Shown: positions 40,273-49,297, counted from the stretch's first letter. The stretch: 64,000 nt of DNA from Streptomyces cinnabarinus (GCF_027270315.1 NZ_CP114413.1:7564001-7628000); one strand, 5' to 3'. Program-made: numbers and translations. Notes: a model not told the origin generated them from the letters alone.

Positions 40273-41913
40273 ATGACTGCCACCCTCGTCGTGAAGAACC
40301 TTGCCGCCGGACATGGCGACCGTGCCCTGTTCAGCGGGCTCGATCTCGTTGTCGCGCCCGGAGACGTGATCGGCCTGGTCGGGGCCAACGGTGCCGGGAA
40401 GTCCACGCTGCTCAGGCTGCTCGCCGGGCTCGCCGCGCCGGAGGAGGGCGAGCTGCGGCTCTCCCCGCCCGGCGCGACCGTAGGCCACCTCCCGCAGGAG
40501 CCGGAGCGGCGGCCCGGTGAGACCGTCCGCCAGTTCCTGGCCCGGCGCACCGGCGTCGCCGAGGCCCAGCGCACCATGGACGAGGCCACCCAGGCCCTGG
40601 TCGACGGCGCCCCGGGCGCGGACGACGCCTACGCCACCAGCCTGGAACGCTGGCTGGACCTGGGCGGCGCCGACCTCGACGAGCGCGCCGAGGAGACCGC
40701 CGACTCCCTGGGCCTCGCCGTCGACCTGGACCAGCCGATGACGGCCCTGTCGGGGGGCCAGGCGGCCCGCGCCGGACTCGCCTCCCTGCTGCTCTCCCGC
40801 TACGACGTCTTCCTCCTCGACGAGCCCACCAACGACCTCGACCTGGACGGCCTGGAACGCCTGGAGCGCTTCGTCGCGGGCCTGCGGGCCGGCACCGTCG
40901 TGGTCAGCCACGACCGCGAGTTCCTCACCCGCACCGTCACCAAGGTCCTCGAACTCGACCTCGCCCAGCAGCAGATCAACCTCTACGGCGGCGGCTACGC
41001 GGCCTACCTGGAGGAGCGCGACGTCGCCCGAAGGCACGCGCGCGAGGACTACGAGGAGTACGCCGACAAGAAGTCCGCCCTCCAGGACCGGGCACAGATG
41101 CAGCGCGCCTGGATGGACAAGGGCGTGAAGAACGCGCGCCGCAAGTCGGGCAACGACAACGACAAGATCGGCCGCAAGTTCCGCAGCGAGGCCAGTGAGA
41201 AGCAGGCCGCCAAGGCCCGCCAGACCCAGCGCATGATCGAGCGCCTCGACGTGGTCGAGGAGCCGCGCAAGGAGTGGGAACTGCGCATGGAGATCGCCTC
41301 CGCGCCCCGCTCCGGCGCGGTGGTGACCACTCTGCGCGACGCGGAGGTGCGCCGGGGAGACTTCACCCTCGGCCCCGTCTCCCTCCAGATCGACTGGGCG
41401 GACCGGGTCGCGGTCACCGGCGCCAACGGCGCGGGCAAGTCGACGCTCCTCGGCGCCCTGCTCGGCCGTGTCCCGCTGACCGCGGGGGAGTCGACGCTCG
41501 GCTCGGGCGTGCTGGTCGGCGAGGTCGACCAGGCCCGCAAGCTGTTCCACGGCGAGGAGTCGCTGCTGGACGCCTTCTGCGCGGCCGTGCCCGACACCGA
41601 ACCGGTCGAGGTCCGCACCCTCCTGGCCAAGTTCGGCCTGAAGTCGGACCATGTGCTGCGCCCGGCGGCCACCCTCTCACCCGGCGAACGGACGAGGGCC
41701 GCCCTGGCCCTTCTCCAGGGCCGGGGCGTCAACCTCCTCGTCCTCGACGAGCCGACGAACCACCTCGACCTCCCCGCCATCGAGCAACTGGAGTCGGCCC
41801 TCGACGCCTACGAGGGCACCCTCCTGCTGGTGACCCACGACCGCCGCATGCTGGACGCGGTCCACGTCACCCGACGCCTGGAGGTCGCCGACGGCAAGGT
41901 GACCGAACGCTAG
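40273..41913 (+). CDS. ABC-F family ATPase (second copy)
   Basis: 546 aa, two ABC domains without membrane segments. The first P-loop is GANGAGKST (37-45), with LSGGQAARAGLASLL and FLLDEPTNDLD. The linker is long and basic (EYADKKSALQDRAQMQRAWM; NARRKSGNDNDKIGRKFR). The second domain has GANGAGKST, LSPGERTRAALALL and VLDEPTNHLD. Unlike the copy at 7752, it has a short leader: TAGGAT lies 10 nt before the ATG and there is no room for a uORF. That suggests constitutive, housekeeping ribosome service rather than antibiotic-induced expression. It converges tightly on the serine hydrolase gene (3-bp gap). Confidence 0.92.
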   Translation: MTATLVVKNLAAGHGDRALFSGLDLVVAPGDVIGLVGANGAGKSTLLRLLAGLAAPEEGELRLSPPGATVGHLPQEPERRPGETVRQFLARRTGVAEAQRTMDEATQALVDGAPGADDAYATSLERWLDLGGADLDERAEETADSLGLAVDLDQPMTALSGGQAARAGLASLLLSRYDVFLLDEPTNDLDLDGLERLERFVAGLRAGTVVVSHDREFLTRTVTKVLELDLAQQQINLYGGGYAAYLEERDVARRHAREDYEEYADKKSALQDRAQMQRAWMDKGVKNARRKSGNDNDKIGRKFRSEASEKQAAKARQTQRMIERLDVVEEPRKEWELRMEIASAPRSGAVVTTLRDAEVRRGDFTLGPVSLQIDWADRVAVTGANGAGKSTLLGALLGRVPLTAGESTLGSGVLVGEVDQARKLFHGEESLLDAFCAAVPDTEPVEVRTLLAKFGLKSDHVLRPAATLSPGERTRAALALLQGRGVNLLVLDEPTNHLDLPAIEQLESALDAYEGTLLLVTHDRRMLDAVHVTRRLEVADGKVTER

Positions 41914-41916
41914 GAC

Positions 41917-43098
41917 CTAGCTCTTGCCCTTCAGCAGCGCGCAGACGAAGTTCTCCTGGACGGCGCGCAGCTTGCGCAGGAGGTCGGGCTTGAGGGTCTG
42001 GTTGATCTGGGTCGTGGTGGAGAAGGTCAGGGACTTGCGCCCGTCCGGGGTCGCCGCGATCAGCTGGGTGTAGCCGGGCGTGTTGCCGGTGTGGCCGAGG
42101 ACCACACCGCAGCGGGTCGTGTACCGGAAGAGGGCGAGCCCCGCCTTGTTCCGGCCCGGCCCGGCGGGCTCGGACGCGCCGTCGATCCAGGCGCGCTGCT
42201 CCTGGACGACGTCGTGGCCGTACAGCTTGCCCCCGGCGTAGCCGCGGATGAAGCGGGTCATGTCGGCGGGGGTGGAGACAATGCCGCCCGAGGCCCACAC
42301 CCCGGACATGCTGATCAGCTCGCTGACGTCCTCCGTCGGCTCGGGCGGGGACACGTCGTATCCGTGCAGGAACGGCCGCGGCATGCGATAGCCCTGCGGC
42401 AGGCTGGTGTGGTGCATGCCGAGCGGCCGGTACACCAGCTCCCGCAGCAGCCGCTCGTACCGTTCGCCGGTCGCCGCCTCGGCCATCAGGGCCACGGCGA
42501 TGTTGTCGGAGTTGGAGTACTGGTACCGGGAGCCCGGAGCGAACTCCAGGGGACGGTCGGCGACGTAGTCGAGCAGCTTGCGGGAGTCGAACCGGTGCCG
42601 GGGGTCCGCGAGCAGGGTCTCGATGAACCCCTCCGACTTGGAGTAGTCGGGCAGACCGCTGGTGTGGTTGAGCAGCTGGCGCAGGGTCACGGCGGCCCAC
42701 GCCTCCGGCAGGCTCGGCAGGCGCTCGCCCAGGGTGTCGTCCAGGCTGAGGTCGCCGAGGTCGACGAGGGACAGCGCCACGGCGCCGCTGAACGCCTTGG
42801 CCGCGCTGGCGATCCGCATGTGGTCGTGCGGCCTCGGCTTGCGCCGGGTCTCCAGATCGGCGACCCCGGCCTTCACGACCTGGGTCCGGTGGCCGTCCTT
42901 GAGCACGGCGATGATCCCGGGCGGGCCGCCGGGTCTGCGGATCAGATCCTCCAACTGGCGCTGGAGGGCGGGGTCGGCCTCCGGCCGGGGATGCGTGGCG
43001 GCGCCCGCGACGGCGGGGGACAGCGTGGTCAGACAGACCGAGACGAGGGAGACCGCCCCGAGTCGGGGTCGAAGCGGGGAACGGCGGCGGATCGGCAT
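41917..43098 (-). CDS. Secreted serine hydrolase (class C beta-lactamase / DD-peptidase fold)
   Basis: 393 aa from the ATG at 43098 with GGGAG 5 nt upstream; the longer open frame upstream is a GC-rich shadow. Signal peptide: residues 1 to about 34 (RRRSPLRPRLG, SLVSVCLTTLSPAVAGA). The penicillin-binding fold motifs are complete: SAAK (SxxK nucleophile), YSN, and HTGNTPGY in the KTG position. It resembles R61-type DD-carboxypeptidases and esterases EstB. It acts outside the membrane, probably on peptidoglycan peptides or D-amino-acid esters. A beta-lactamase role cannot be excluded. Confidence 0.88.
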   Translation of the reverse strand: MPIRRRSPLRPRLGAVSLVSVCLTTLSPAVAGAATHPRPEADPALQRQLEDLIRRPGGPPGIIAVLKDGHRTQVVKAGVADLETRRKPRPHDHMRIASAAKAFSGAVALSLVDLGDLSLDDTLGERLPSLPEAWAAVTLRQLLNHTSGLPDYSKSEGFIETLLADPRHRFDSRKLLDYVADRPLEFAPGSRYQYSNSDNIAVALMAEAATGERYERLLRELVYRPLGMHHTSLPQGYRMPRPFLHGYDVSPPEPTEDVSELISMSGVWASGGIVSTPADMTRFIRGYAGGKLYGHDVVQEQRAWIDGASEPAGPGRNKAGLALFRYTTRCGVVLGHTGNTPGYTQLIAATPDGRKSLTFSTTTQINQTLKPDLLRKLRAVQENFVCALLKGKS

Positions 43099-43185
43099 GG
43101 GCACTCCCAGGAGGCGCTGGCTGGTCGCGGTCCAGCCTCGCGCCCCCCGGGTCCACGGGCCGCTCGTGTTGCTGCACACGGCCCA

Positions 43186-43222
43186 ACGGCCCGGCCTCTC
43201 CGGATGGGAGAGGCCGGGCCGT
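43186..43222 (-). terminator. Strong hairpin terminator after tex
   Basis: ACGGCCCGGCCTCTC (43186-43200) and GAGAGGCCGGGCCGT (43208-43222) form a perfect 15-bp stem with a 7-nt loop, 4 bp beyond the tex stop (minus strand). The hairpin is symmetric and could also protect the message end. Confidence 0.8.
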
Positions 43223-43225
43223 GCG

Positions 43226-45649
43226 TCAGCGCTTGCCCTTCTTCGGGTCCAGCAGACCCGCGCGGCGCAGTGCGTCGGCCATCGCGCTGTTCGCCGGGGG
43301 CGGCGCCTGGCGCGAGCCTCCGCCCTGGCGTGAGCCACCGCCGGCCCCGCCGCCGCCACCGCCGCGCCCCTGCCGCTGCTGCGGCGGACGCCCGCCGCCG
43401 CGCTGCTGACGGCGCTCACCGCCACCGGACTGGCCGTCGCCCTGCGGGGCCGCCTCGTCGTCCAGCCGCAGGGTCAGCGAGATCCGCTTGCGCGGGATGT
43501 CGACGTCGAGCACCTTCACCTTGACGATGTCACCGGGCTTCACGACGTCCCGCGGGTCCTTGACGAAGGTCTTGGACATCGCCGAGACATGCACCAGACC
43601 GTCCTGGTGGACACCGACGTCGACGAAAGCCCCGAACGCGGCGACATTGGTGACCACGCCCTCCAGGACCATCCCGGACGACAGGTCGGAGATCTTCTCG
43701 ACGCCCTCCTTGAAGGTGGCCGTCTTGAACGCGGGCCGGGGGTCGCGCCCCGGCTTCTCCAGCTCCTTGAGGATGTCCGTGACGGTCGGCAGACCGAAGC
43801 TCTCGTCCACGAACTCCTGCGGCCTGAGCGAGCGCAGCACACCCGTGTTGCCGATCAGGGAGGCCACCTCCTGGCCGGAGGTCTTCACCATCCGCCGGAC
43901 CACCGGATACGCCTCCGGGTGCACGCTGGAGGCGTCCAGCGGGTCGCTGCCGCCCCGGATCCGCAGGAAGCCCGCGCACTGCTCGTACGCCTTCGGGCCG
44001 AGCCGGGCGACCTTCTTCAGCTCGGAGCGGGAGCCGAACGGGCCGTTCGCGTCGCGGTGCGCCACGATGTTCTCGGCGAGCCCGGAGGTGATGCCGGAGA
44101 CCCGGGAGAGCAGCGGCGCGGACGCGGTGTTGACGTCCACACCGACGCCGTTCACACAGTCCTCGACCACCGCGTCCAGCGACCGGGACAGCTTCACCTC
44201 GGACAGGTCGTGCTGGTACTGGCCTACGCCGATCGACTTTGGGTCGATTTTCACCAGCTCGGCGAGGGGGTCCTGGAGCCGGCGCGCGATGGAGACGGCG
44301 CCGCGCAGCGACACGTCCATGTCGGGCAGCTCCTGCGAGGCGAACGCGGAGGCCGAGTACACCGAGGCGCCCGCCTCGGACACCATCACCTTGGTGAGCT
44401 TCAACTCGGGGTGCTTGGTGATGAGTTCACCGGCGAGCTTGTCGGTCTCGCGGGACGCGGTGCCGTTGCCGATGGCGACCAGGTCGACCGCGTGCTCCTC
44501 GGCGAGCCGCGCCAGCTTGGCGATGGCCTCGTCCCACTTGTTGGCCGGGACGTGCGGGTAGATGACGTCCGTGGCGACGACCTTGCCGGTCGCGTCGATG
44601 ACGGCGACCTTCACGCCGGTACGGAAGCCCGGGTCCAGGCCCAGCGTCGCGCGGGTGCCGGCCGGGGCGGCGAGCAGCAGGTCCCGCAGGTTCGCCGCGA
44701 AGACGTTCACCGCCTCGTCCTCGGCTGCCGTGCGCAGCCGCAGCCGCAGGTCGATGCCGAGGTGGACGAGGATGCGGGTCCGCCAGGCCCAGCGGACGGT
44801 GTCCGTCAGCCACTTGTCGGCGGGGCGCCCGCGCTCGGCGATCTGGAACTTGTGGGCGACGATGCCCTCGTACGAGGAAGGCCCGTCGGTCGGCTCCTCG
44901 GGCTCCAGGGCGAGGTCGAGGACGTCCTCCTTCTCGCCGCGCAGCATCGCCAGGATGCGGTGCGAGGGCAGCTCGGTGAACGGCTCGGCGAAGTCGAAGT
45001 AGTCGGCGAACTTGGCGCCCGCCTCCTCCTTGCCGTCCTTCACCTTCGCGGCCAGCCGCCCGCGCACCCACATGCGCTCGCGCAGCTCGCCGATCAGGTC
45101 GGCGTCCTCGGAGAACCGCTCGGTGAGGATCGCCCGCGCGCCGTCGAGCGCGGCCTGCGGATCGGCCACGCCCTTGTCGGCGTCGACGAACGCGGCCGCC
45201 GCGGCGAGCGGGTCGACCGTCGGGTCGCCCAGCAGCCCCTCGGCGAGCGGCTCCAGGCCCGCCTCCCGCGCGATCTGCGCCTTGGTCCGCCGCTTCGGCT
45301 TGTACGGCAGGTAGATGTCCTCCAGGCGCGCCTTGGTCTCCGCGCCGCGGATCCGCACCTCCAGCTCGTCGGTGAGCTTGCCCTGCTCGCGCACGGACTC
45401 CAGGATCGCCGTCCGGCGCTCCTCCAGCTCCCGCAGATAGCGCAGCCGCTCCTCGATCGTGCGCAGTTGCGCGTCGTCGAGCATCTCGGTCGCTTCCTTG
45501 CGGTAGCGGGCGATGAAGGGCACCGTCGAACCGCCGTCGAGCAGTTCCACGGCAGCCCTCACCTGCCGCTCCCGTACGCCGAGCTCCTCGGCGATCCTGC
45601 CTTCGATGGATCCGGTTGCCATGGATCCGCTGGACCCGGGTGTCGTCAC
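43226..45649 (-). CDS. tex: RNA-binding transcription accessory protein Tex
   Basis: 807 aa from the GTG at 45649; an ATG 27 nt further in is an alternative (MATGSIEGRIAEELG). The complete Tex architecture is present: N-terminal helical region (VPFIARYRKEATEML), YqgF/RNase H-like domain (TLGLDPGFRTGVKVAVI), HhH motifs (GVDVNTASAPLLSRVSGI), and an S1 domain (MVLEGVVTNVAAFGAFVDVG). The last 75 residues are low complexity, rich in Gly, Arg and Gln (RGGG repeats), then end in a conserved ADALRRAGLLDPKKGKR helix. Tex binds nucleic acid and helps RNA polymerase bypass or release, and may take part in RNA quality control. Confidence 0.95.
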   Translation of the reverse strand: MTTPGSSGSMATGSIEGRIAEELGVRERQVRAAVELLDGGSTVPFIARYRKEATEMLDDAQLRTIEERLRYLRELEERRTAILESVREQGKLTDELEVRIRGAETKARLEDIYLPYKPKRRTKAQIAREAGLEPLAEGLLGDPTVDPLAAAAAFVDADKGVADPQAALDGARAILTERFSEDADLIGELRERMWVRGRLAAKVKDGKEEAGAKFADYFDFAEPFTELPSHRILAMLRGEKEDVLDLALEPEEPTDGPSSYEGIVAHKFQIAERGRPADKWLTDTVRWAWRTRILVHLGIDLRLRLRTAAEDEAVNVFAANLRDLLLAAPAGTRATLGLDPGFRTGVKVAVIDATGKVVATDVIYPHVPANKWDEAIAKLARLAEEHAVDLVAIGNGTASRETDKLAGELITKHPELKLTKVMVSEAGASVYSASAFASQELPDMDVSLRGAVSIARRLQDPLAELVKIDPKSIGVGQYQHDLSEVKLSRSLDAVVEDCVNGVGVDVNTASAPLLSRVSGITSGLAENIVAHRDANGPFGSRSELKKVARLGPKAYEQCAGFLRIRGGSDPLDASSVHPEAYPVVRRMVKTSGQEVASLIGNTGVLRSLRPQEFVDESFGLPTVTDILKELEKPGRDPRPAFKTATFKEGVEKISDLSSGMVLEGVVTNVAAFGAFVDVGVHQDGLVHVSAMSKTFVKDPRDVVKPGDIVKVKVLDVDIPRKRISLTLRLDDEAAPQGDGQSGGGERRQQRGGGRPPQQRQGRGGGGGGAGGGSRQGGGSRQAPPPANSAMADALRRAGLLDPKKGKR

Positions 45650-45731
45650 GATCCGGTACCGCCTTCTCACAGAGGTTGCGCGGCAATTGTGGCAGGTGAC
45701 ACCGACAGCCGGGGATCAGGGCGGGTGCGGG

Positions 45732-45863
45732 TCAGGCCCGGCGTCGCCGCGCGCCGCCCGAGGCGCCGCCGAACAGCCGGGCGAGCGCCCGGAACGGCAG
45801 CGTCACTACGGTGGCCACGGCGCCGCCGATCTGGCGGAGTACGTCCGCAATGGCACGGAACAC
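45732..45863 (-). CDS. LPFR motif small protein
   Basis: 43 aa, a GTG start at 45863 with a strong AAAGGGGA Shine-Dalgarno. The sequence is amphipathic with a central VVTLPFRALARLFGG and a basic C-terminus (GGARRRRA). I recognise this as the LPFR-motif peptide that recurs in Streptomyces genomes; its function is unknown. The helix plus basic tail suggests membrane association. It is below the length cut-off of most gene finders. It sits between the SCO6745-family gene and tex, on the same strand as both. Confidence 0.7.
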   Translation of the reverse strand: MFRAIADVLRQIGGAVATVVTLPFRALARLFGGASGGARRRRA

Positions 45864-45943
45864 GATCGTCCCCTTTCCTTTCCGGCCGCTCCGGCCGGTG
45901 CGGACCGGGTACCTCGCCCGCGCCGGGACATGCCCGCCCGGGG

Positions 45944-46813
45944 TCAGGCCTTGCCGATCAGATCGGCCGGGAAGGCGCCCGCGGCCAGCGCGGTACGGAC
46001 GAAGCCCGAGCCGAGTTCGGTCAGCCGGGCCACGTCCTCGGCGCCCAGGTGCTCATAGGGGGCCCGGTCCAGACGGTCCGTCTCGCGCTCCACCTCGTCG
46101 CGCAGGGCCACGCCCCGCTCGGTCAGTTCGCCGGAGTCGTTCAGCAGACCGCGCCCGCGCAGCCGGGCGCAGGCCGCGTCCCACTCCTCCTGGCTCCAGC
46201 CGCGGGTGACGAGCTGCCACTTCGGGGTGAAGCCCCGGCCGGTGGCGGTGTGCGTCACCAGGGCCTCCAGGCCGTCCAGCTCGGCGGCGACCAGCGCGAC
46301 GAGATGCCCGTCGCCCCGGTGCTCGCGCAGCAGGGTGGCGGCGTGGAAGTACGCCAGATGCGGCTCCTCGGGGACCGGGAGGTCGGCGTGGGCCGCGTAC
46401 AGCGGGCGCGCGTGCCGGGAGCAGACCTCGGTGGCCCGCAGTGCCAGCCGGGCGGCCTCGGCCATCTCGGCGGATGCGATGACCTCCTCGCCGAGCACCC
46501 GGCGCAGCATGGCGTCGACGGCACGCGCGCGTGCCGCCAGTACCCGCGCCGGGGAGGCGGCCTCCCACACGGCGGGGACATGCCGGGCCACGGCCTCGTA
46601 CTTGTAGTTGTAGAAGGTCGCCGCGACCGTGCCGGGCCCGACGGCGCCCAGGGCGGCGGCCCGCACCGCGAAGTTCACGGCCTTGGGGTGGGTGAGCCCC
46701 AGGTCACTGGCTTCCTTGCCGAGTTCGGGCGCGAAGTACTGCATCGCGTGGAGCGTGTTGAGCGCGTTGTGGCAGCGGCGGCCCGCGCGCGGGTCCAGGG
46801 CGGCTGTAGTCAT
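45944..46813 (-). CDS. SCO6745 family protein (SalK-like)
   Basis: 289 aa from the ATG at 46813. Soluble and mostly helical: an N-terminal NTLHAMQYFAPELGKEASDLGL motif and GGTVAATF-like VGPGTVAATFYNY. The C-terminal half looks like tandem winged-helix/MarR-like folds (KWQLVTRGWSQEEWDAACARL, LTERGVALRDEVE). The family is named after this S. coelicolor protein and is sometimes labelled SalK, without an established function. A perfect-style TetR operator (46825-46840) overlaps its promoter region. It is divergent from the GlxA-type regulator. Confidence 0.82.
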   Translation of the reverse strand: MTTAALDPRAGRRCHNALNTLHAMQYFAPELGKEASDLGLTHPKAVNFAVRAAALGAVGPGTVAATFYNYKYEAVARHVPAVWEAASPARVLAARARAVDAMLRRVLGEEVIASAEMAEAARLALRATEVCSRHARPLYAAHADLPVPEEPHLAYFHAATLLREHRGDGHLVALVAAELDGLEALVTHTATGRGFTPKWQLVTRGWSQEEWDAACARLRGRGLLNDSGELTERGVALRDEVERETDRLDRAPYEHLGAEDVARLTELGSGFVRTALAAGAFPADLIGKA

Positions 46814-46824
46814 GCCCGGCAGGT

Positions 46825-46840
46825 TACCGACCGGTTGGTA
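46825..46840. promoter_or_regulatory. TetR-type operator upstream of the SCO6745-family gene
   Basis: TACCGACCGGTTGGTA (46825-46840) is a near-perfect 16-bp palindrome of the TACCGACCGGTCGGTA type used by many TetR repressors. It is centred 20 bp upstream of the minus-strand ATG at 46813 and about 98 bp from the divergent GlxA start. The repressor is not in this window. Confidence 0.6.
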
Positions 46841-46929
46841 TCCGAAGTCCAGGCGGCCGACGACACATGGCAGGAAAGGTGGGGAACTCGTCATTGCGGC
46901 CATCGCCGGGCCCGCCAAGAATTGTGTGC

Positions 46930-47889
46930 ATGGCGCAGCGAACGGTTCTCCTGGTTCTCTTCGACGGGGTGCAGAGCCTCGATGTCACGGGCCCGCTGGA
47001 GGTCTTCACGGGAGCGGAGACACAGTTCCCGGGCAGTTACCGGCTGCGCACGGCCTCGCTGGACGGCGGCCCCGTCCGCACCTCCAGCGGCCTGACCCTC
47101 GTACCGGACGCCTCCCTCGCCGACACGGCCGCCCCGCACACCCTCCTGGTCCCCGGCGGCCAGGGCACCCGGGCTGCCGATCCGCGGCTGACGGACTGGC
47201 TGCGTGAGCACGGACCGCGTGCCGAGCGCCTCGTCTCCGTCTGCACCGGGGCGATCCTGCTCGCCGAGGCCGGACTGCTGGACGGCCACCGGGCGACGAC
47301 CCACTGGGCGTACTGCGACCGACTCGCCCGCGACCATCCGGCCGTGGAGGTCGACCCCGATCCCATCTACGTCCGGGACGGCAAGGTCTCCACCTCCGCC
47401 GGTGTCACCTCCGGCATCGACCTCGCGCTCGCCCTCGTCGAGGAGGACCTCGGCCGGGACACCGCCCTGACCATCGCCCGCCATCTGGTGGTGTTCCTGC
47501 GCAGACCGGGCAACCAGGCGCAGTTCAGCGCCCAGCTCGCGGCCCAGACCGCCCGGCGCGAACCGCTCCGGGACGTCCAGCAGTGGATCACCGAGCACCC
47601 GGCCGGCGACCTGGGCGTCGAGGCGCTGGCCGCCCGCGCGGGACTCTCCCCGCGCCACTTCGCCCGGGCCTTCCGGGACGAGACCGGCACGACCCCCGGC
47701 CGCTATGTGGACCAGGTCCGCCTGGAACACGCCCGGCGCCTGCTGGAGGACACCACCGGAGGCGTCGAGGAGATATCCCGCGCCAGCGGCTACGGCACCC
47801 CCGAGGCCATGCGCCGCGCCTTCCTCAAGACCCTCGGCACGGCCCCCGCCGAGTACCGACGCCGCTTCCGCCCGGCACCGCTGACCTGA
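46930..47889 (+). CDS. GlxA family transcriptional regulator (DJ-1/PfpI + AraC)
   Basis: 319 aa. Residues 1 to about 190 are a class I glutamine amidotransferase-like/DJ-1 domain with the nucleophile-elbow VSVCTGAILLAEAG (Cys near residue 103). The C-terminal 110 residues are two AraC-type helix-turn-helix units (DLGVEALAARAGLSPRHFAR; EEISRASGYGTPEAMRRAF). Such regulators sense metabolites via the DJ-1 domain and control catabolic genes. It lies 30 bp upstream of a free-standing DJ-1/PfpI protein with a similar active site, its likely operon partner. The ATG at 46930 was taken over a longer frame that lacks homology. Confidence 0.9.
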   Translation: MAQRTVLLVLFDGVQSLDVTGPLEVFTGAETQFPGSYRLRTASLDGGPVRTSSGLTLVPDASLADTAAPHTLLVPGGQGTRAADPRLTDWLREHGPRAERLVSVCTGAILLAEAGLLDGHRATTHWAYCDRLARDHPAVEVDPDPIYVRDGKVSTSAGVTSGIDLALALVEEDLGRDTALTIARHLVVFLRRPGNQAQFSAQLAAQTARREPLRDVQQWITEHPAGDLGVEALAARAGLSPRHFARAFRDETGTTPGRYVDQVRLEHARRLLEDTTGGVEEISRASGYGTPEAMRRAFLKTLGTAPAEYRRRFRPAPLT

Positions 47890-47919
47890 CCCGCCTCCAC
47901 ACCCGCAGAAAGGCACCCG

Positions 47920-48555
47920 ATGCAGATCGCCATCGTCCTGTTCGACCGATTCACCGCCCTCGATGCCGTGGGCCCCTACGAGACCCTCGGCCGGCTCCCG
48001 GACGCGGAGACCGTGTTCGTCGCCGAGCACGCCGGTCCCGTCCGCACCGACACCGGGCACCTCGCGCTCACCGCCGACCGCACCTTCGCCGAGGTGCCGA
48101 ACCCGGACATCGTGGTCGTGTCGGGCGGCCCCGGGCAGACCCCGCAGATGGAGAACCACGTGCTGCTGGACTGGCTGCGCGCCGCCGACGCCACCAGTAC
48201 CTGGACGACGTCGGTATGCACCGGCTCCCTGCTGCTGGCCGCCGCGGGCCTGCTCAAGGGGCGCCGGGCGGCCTCCCACTGGCTGGCCCTCGACCACCTC
48301 AAGCGGTTCGGCGCGGAGCCCACGGGGGAGCGGGTGGTCATGGACGGCAAGTACGTCACCGCCGCCGGGGTCTCCTCCGGCATCGACATGGGCCTGACGC
48401 TCCTAGGGCGCATCGCGGGCGACGACCACGCCCAGGCCGTACAGCTGCTCACGGAGTACGACCCGCAGCCGCCCTACGACGCGGGCTCGCCGGAGAAGGC
48501 GCCCGCGCACCTGGTCGAGGAGTTCCGCTCCAAGAGCAGGTTCATCCTGACGTAG
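47920..48555 (+). CDS. DJ-1/PfpI family protein
   Basis: 211 aa. A single DJ-1/PfpI fold: IAIVLFDRFTALDAVGPYE at the N-terminus, VVVSGGPGQT, and the nucleophile elbow TSVCTGSLLLAAAGLLKG with Cys near residue 103, then RAASHW. Homologues include isonitrile hydratases and glyoxalase-like or protease-like members. It follows the GlxA regulator by 30 bp with an AAAGG site, so the two are probably co-expressed and may recognise the same ligand. The 3' end overlaps the convergent enoyl-CoA hydratase by 14 bp. Confidence 0.87.
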   Translation: MQIAIVLFDRFTALDAVGPYETLGRLPDAETVFVAEHAGPVRTDTGHLALTADRTFAEVPNPDIVVVSGGPGQTPQMENHVLLDWLRAADATSTWTTSVCTGSLLLAAAGLLKGRRAASHWLALDHLKRFGAEPTGERVVMDGKYVTAAGVSSGIDMGLTLLGRIAGDDHAQAVQLLTEYDPQPPYDAGSPEKAPAHLVEEFRSKSRFILT

Positions 48556-49297
48556 GGACGCTCCAGGTGAACCGCGGCGGCCTGCGCTCAAGGAAGGCGG
48601 CGACCCCCTCGGCGAGGTCGCCGCTGCCGTGTGCCTGCGCACGCCAGTGGGCGTCCCGGTCCCGACTGCCGTTCGCGAACTCCTTCGCCGCGGCCTGCGT
48701 CAGCTGTGAGCGGCTCACCAGGATCCGGGTGAACTCCGCCACCCGCTTGCCCAGTTCGCCCGCGGGCAGCACCTCGTCGACCAGACCGGTGCGCAGCGCC
48801 CGCGCGGAGTCGATCAACTCGCCGGAGAACAGCAGGTACTTGGCGGCGGACGGACTCGTCAGCGCCGCGAGCCGCCGGGTGGAGGAGGCCGGGTAGACGA
48901 TGCCCAGCTTCGCCGGGGTCACCCCGAACAGCGCGCCCTCCTCCGCGAACCGCAGATCGCAGGCCGCCGCAAGCTGCGTACCGCCGCCCACGCAGTGCCC
49001 GCGCACGGCCGCCAGTGTCGGCTTGGGGAAGGCGCCCAGCGCGTCCTCGGCCCGCAGGGCGAGGCCCTGCGCCTCCTCCGGCGCGTCCTGGAGCGCGCCG
49101 ATGTCCGCCCCCGCGCAGAACGTCCCGCCCGCCCCGGTCAGCACCAGCGCCCGCACGTCCGGATCGGCCGCCAGCTCGTCGAGGAGCGGGGGCAGGGCGG
49201 CCCACATCGCCGACGTCATCGCGTTGCGCTTCTCGGGGTGGTGGATGACGACGGTGGCCACCGAGTCGGCGACGCTGTGCAGCAGCTGGGGCTCCAT
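48542..49297 (-). CDS. Enoyl-CoA hydratase/isomerase family protein
   Basis: 251 aa from the ATG at 49297. The crotonase motifs are visible: HHPEKRNAM, the oxyanion-hole strands GTFCAGADI and VRGHCVGGGTQLAAACD, and the acidic position region GVTPAKLGIVYP. One hydratase Glu position appears altered (AKLGIVY where hydratases have PELxxG), so the chemistry may be isomerisation or another crotonase reaction. It is a single gene far from the beta-oxidation operon at 14.8-20.6 kb. The C-terminus (PPRFTWSVPTSG) fits the family. Confidence 0.83.
   Translation of the reverse strand: MEPQLLHSVADSVATVVIHHPEKRNAMTSAMWAALPPLLDELAADPDVRALVLTGAGGTFCAGADIGALQDAPEEAQGLALRAEDALGAFPKPTLAAVRGHCVGGGTQLAAACDLRFAEEGALFGVTPAKLGIVYPASSTRRLAALTSPSAAKYLLFSGELIDSARALRTGLVDEVLPAGELGKRVAEFTRILVSRSQLTQAAAKEFANGSRDRDAHWRAQAHGSGDLAEGVAAFLERRPPRFTWSVPTSG

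Noticed and set aside
41917..43425. Longer start of the serine hydrolase
   Set aside because: Would put over 100 low-complexity residues before a good signal peptide; ATG at 43098 has a Shine-Dalgarno.
43589..47095. 1168-codon frame antisense to tex and neighbours
   Set aside because: Crosses several real genes and the intergenic gap; no domain recognised; codon bias is that of a shadow.
48542..49297. Part of the fatty-acid operon at 14.8-20.6 kb
   Set aside because: It is about 28 kb away, alone on the minus strand, with an altered hydratase Glu region.
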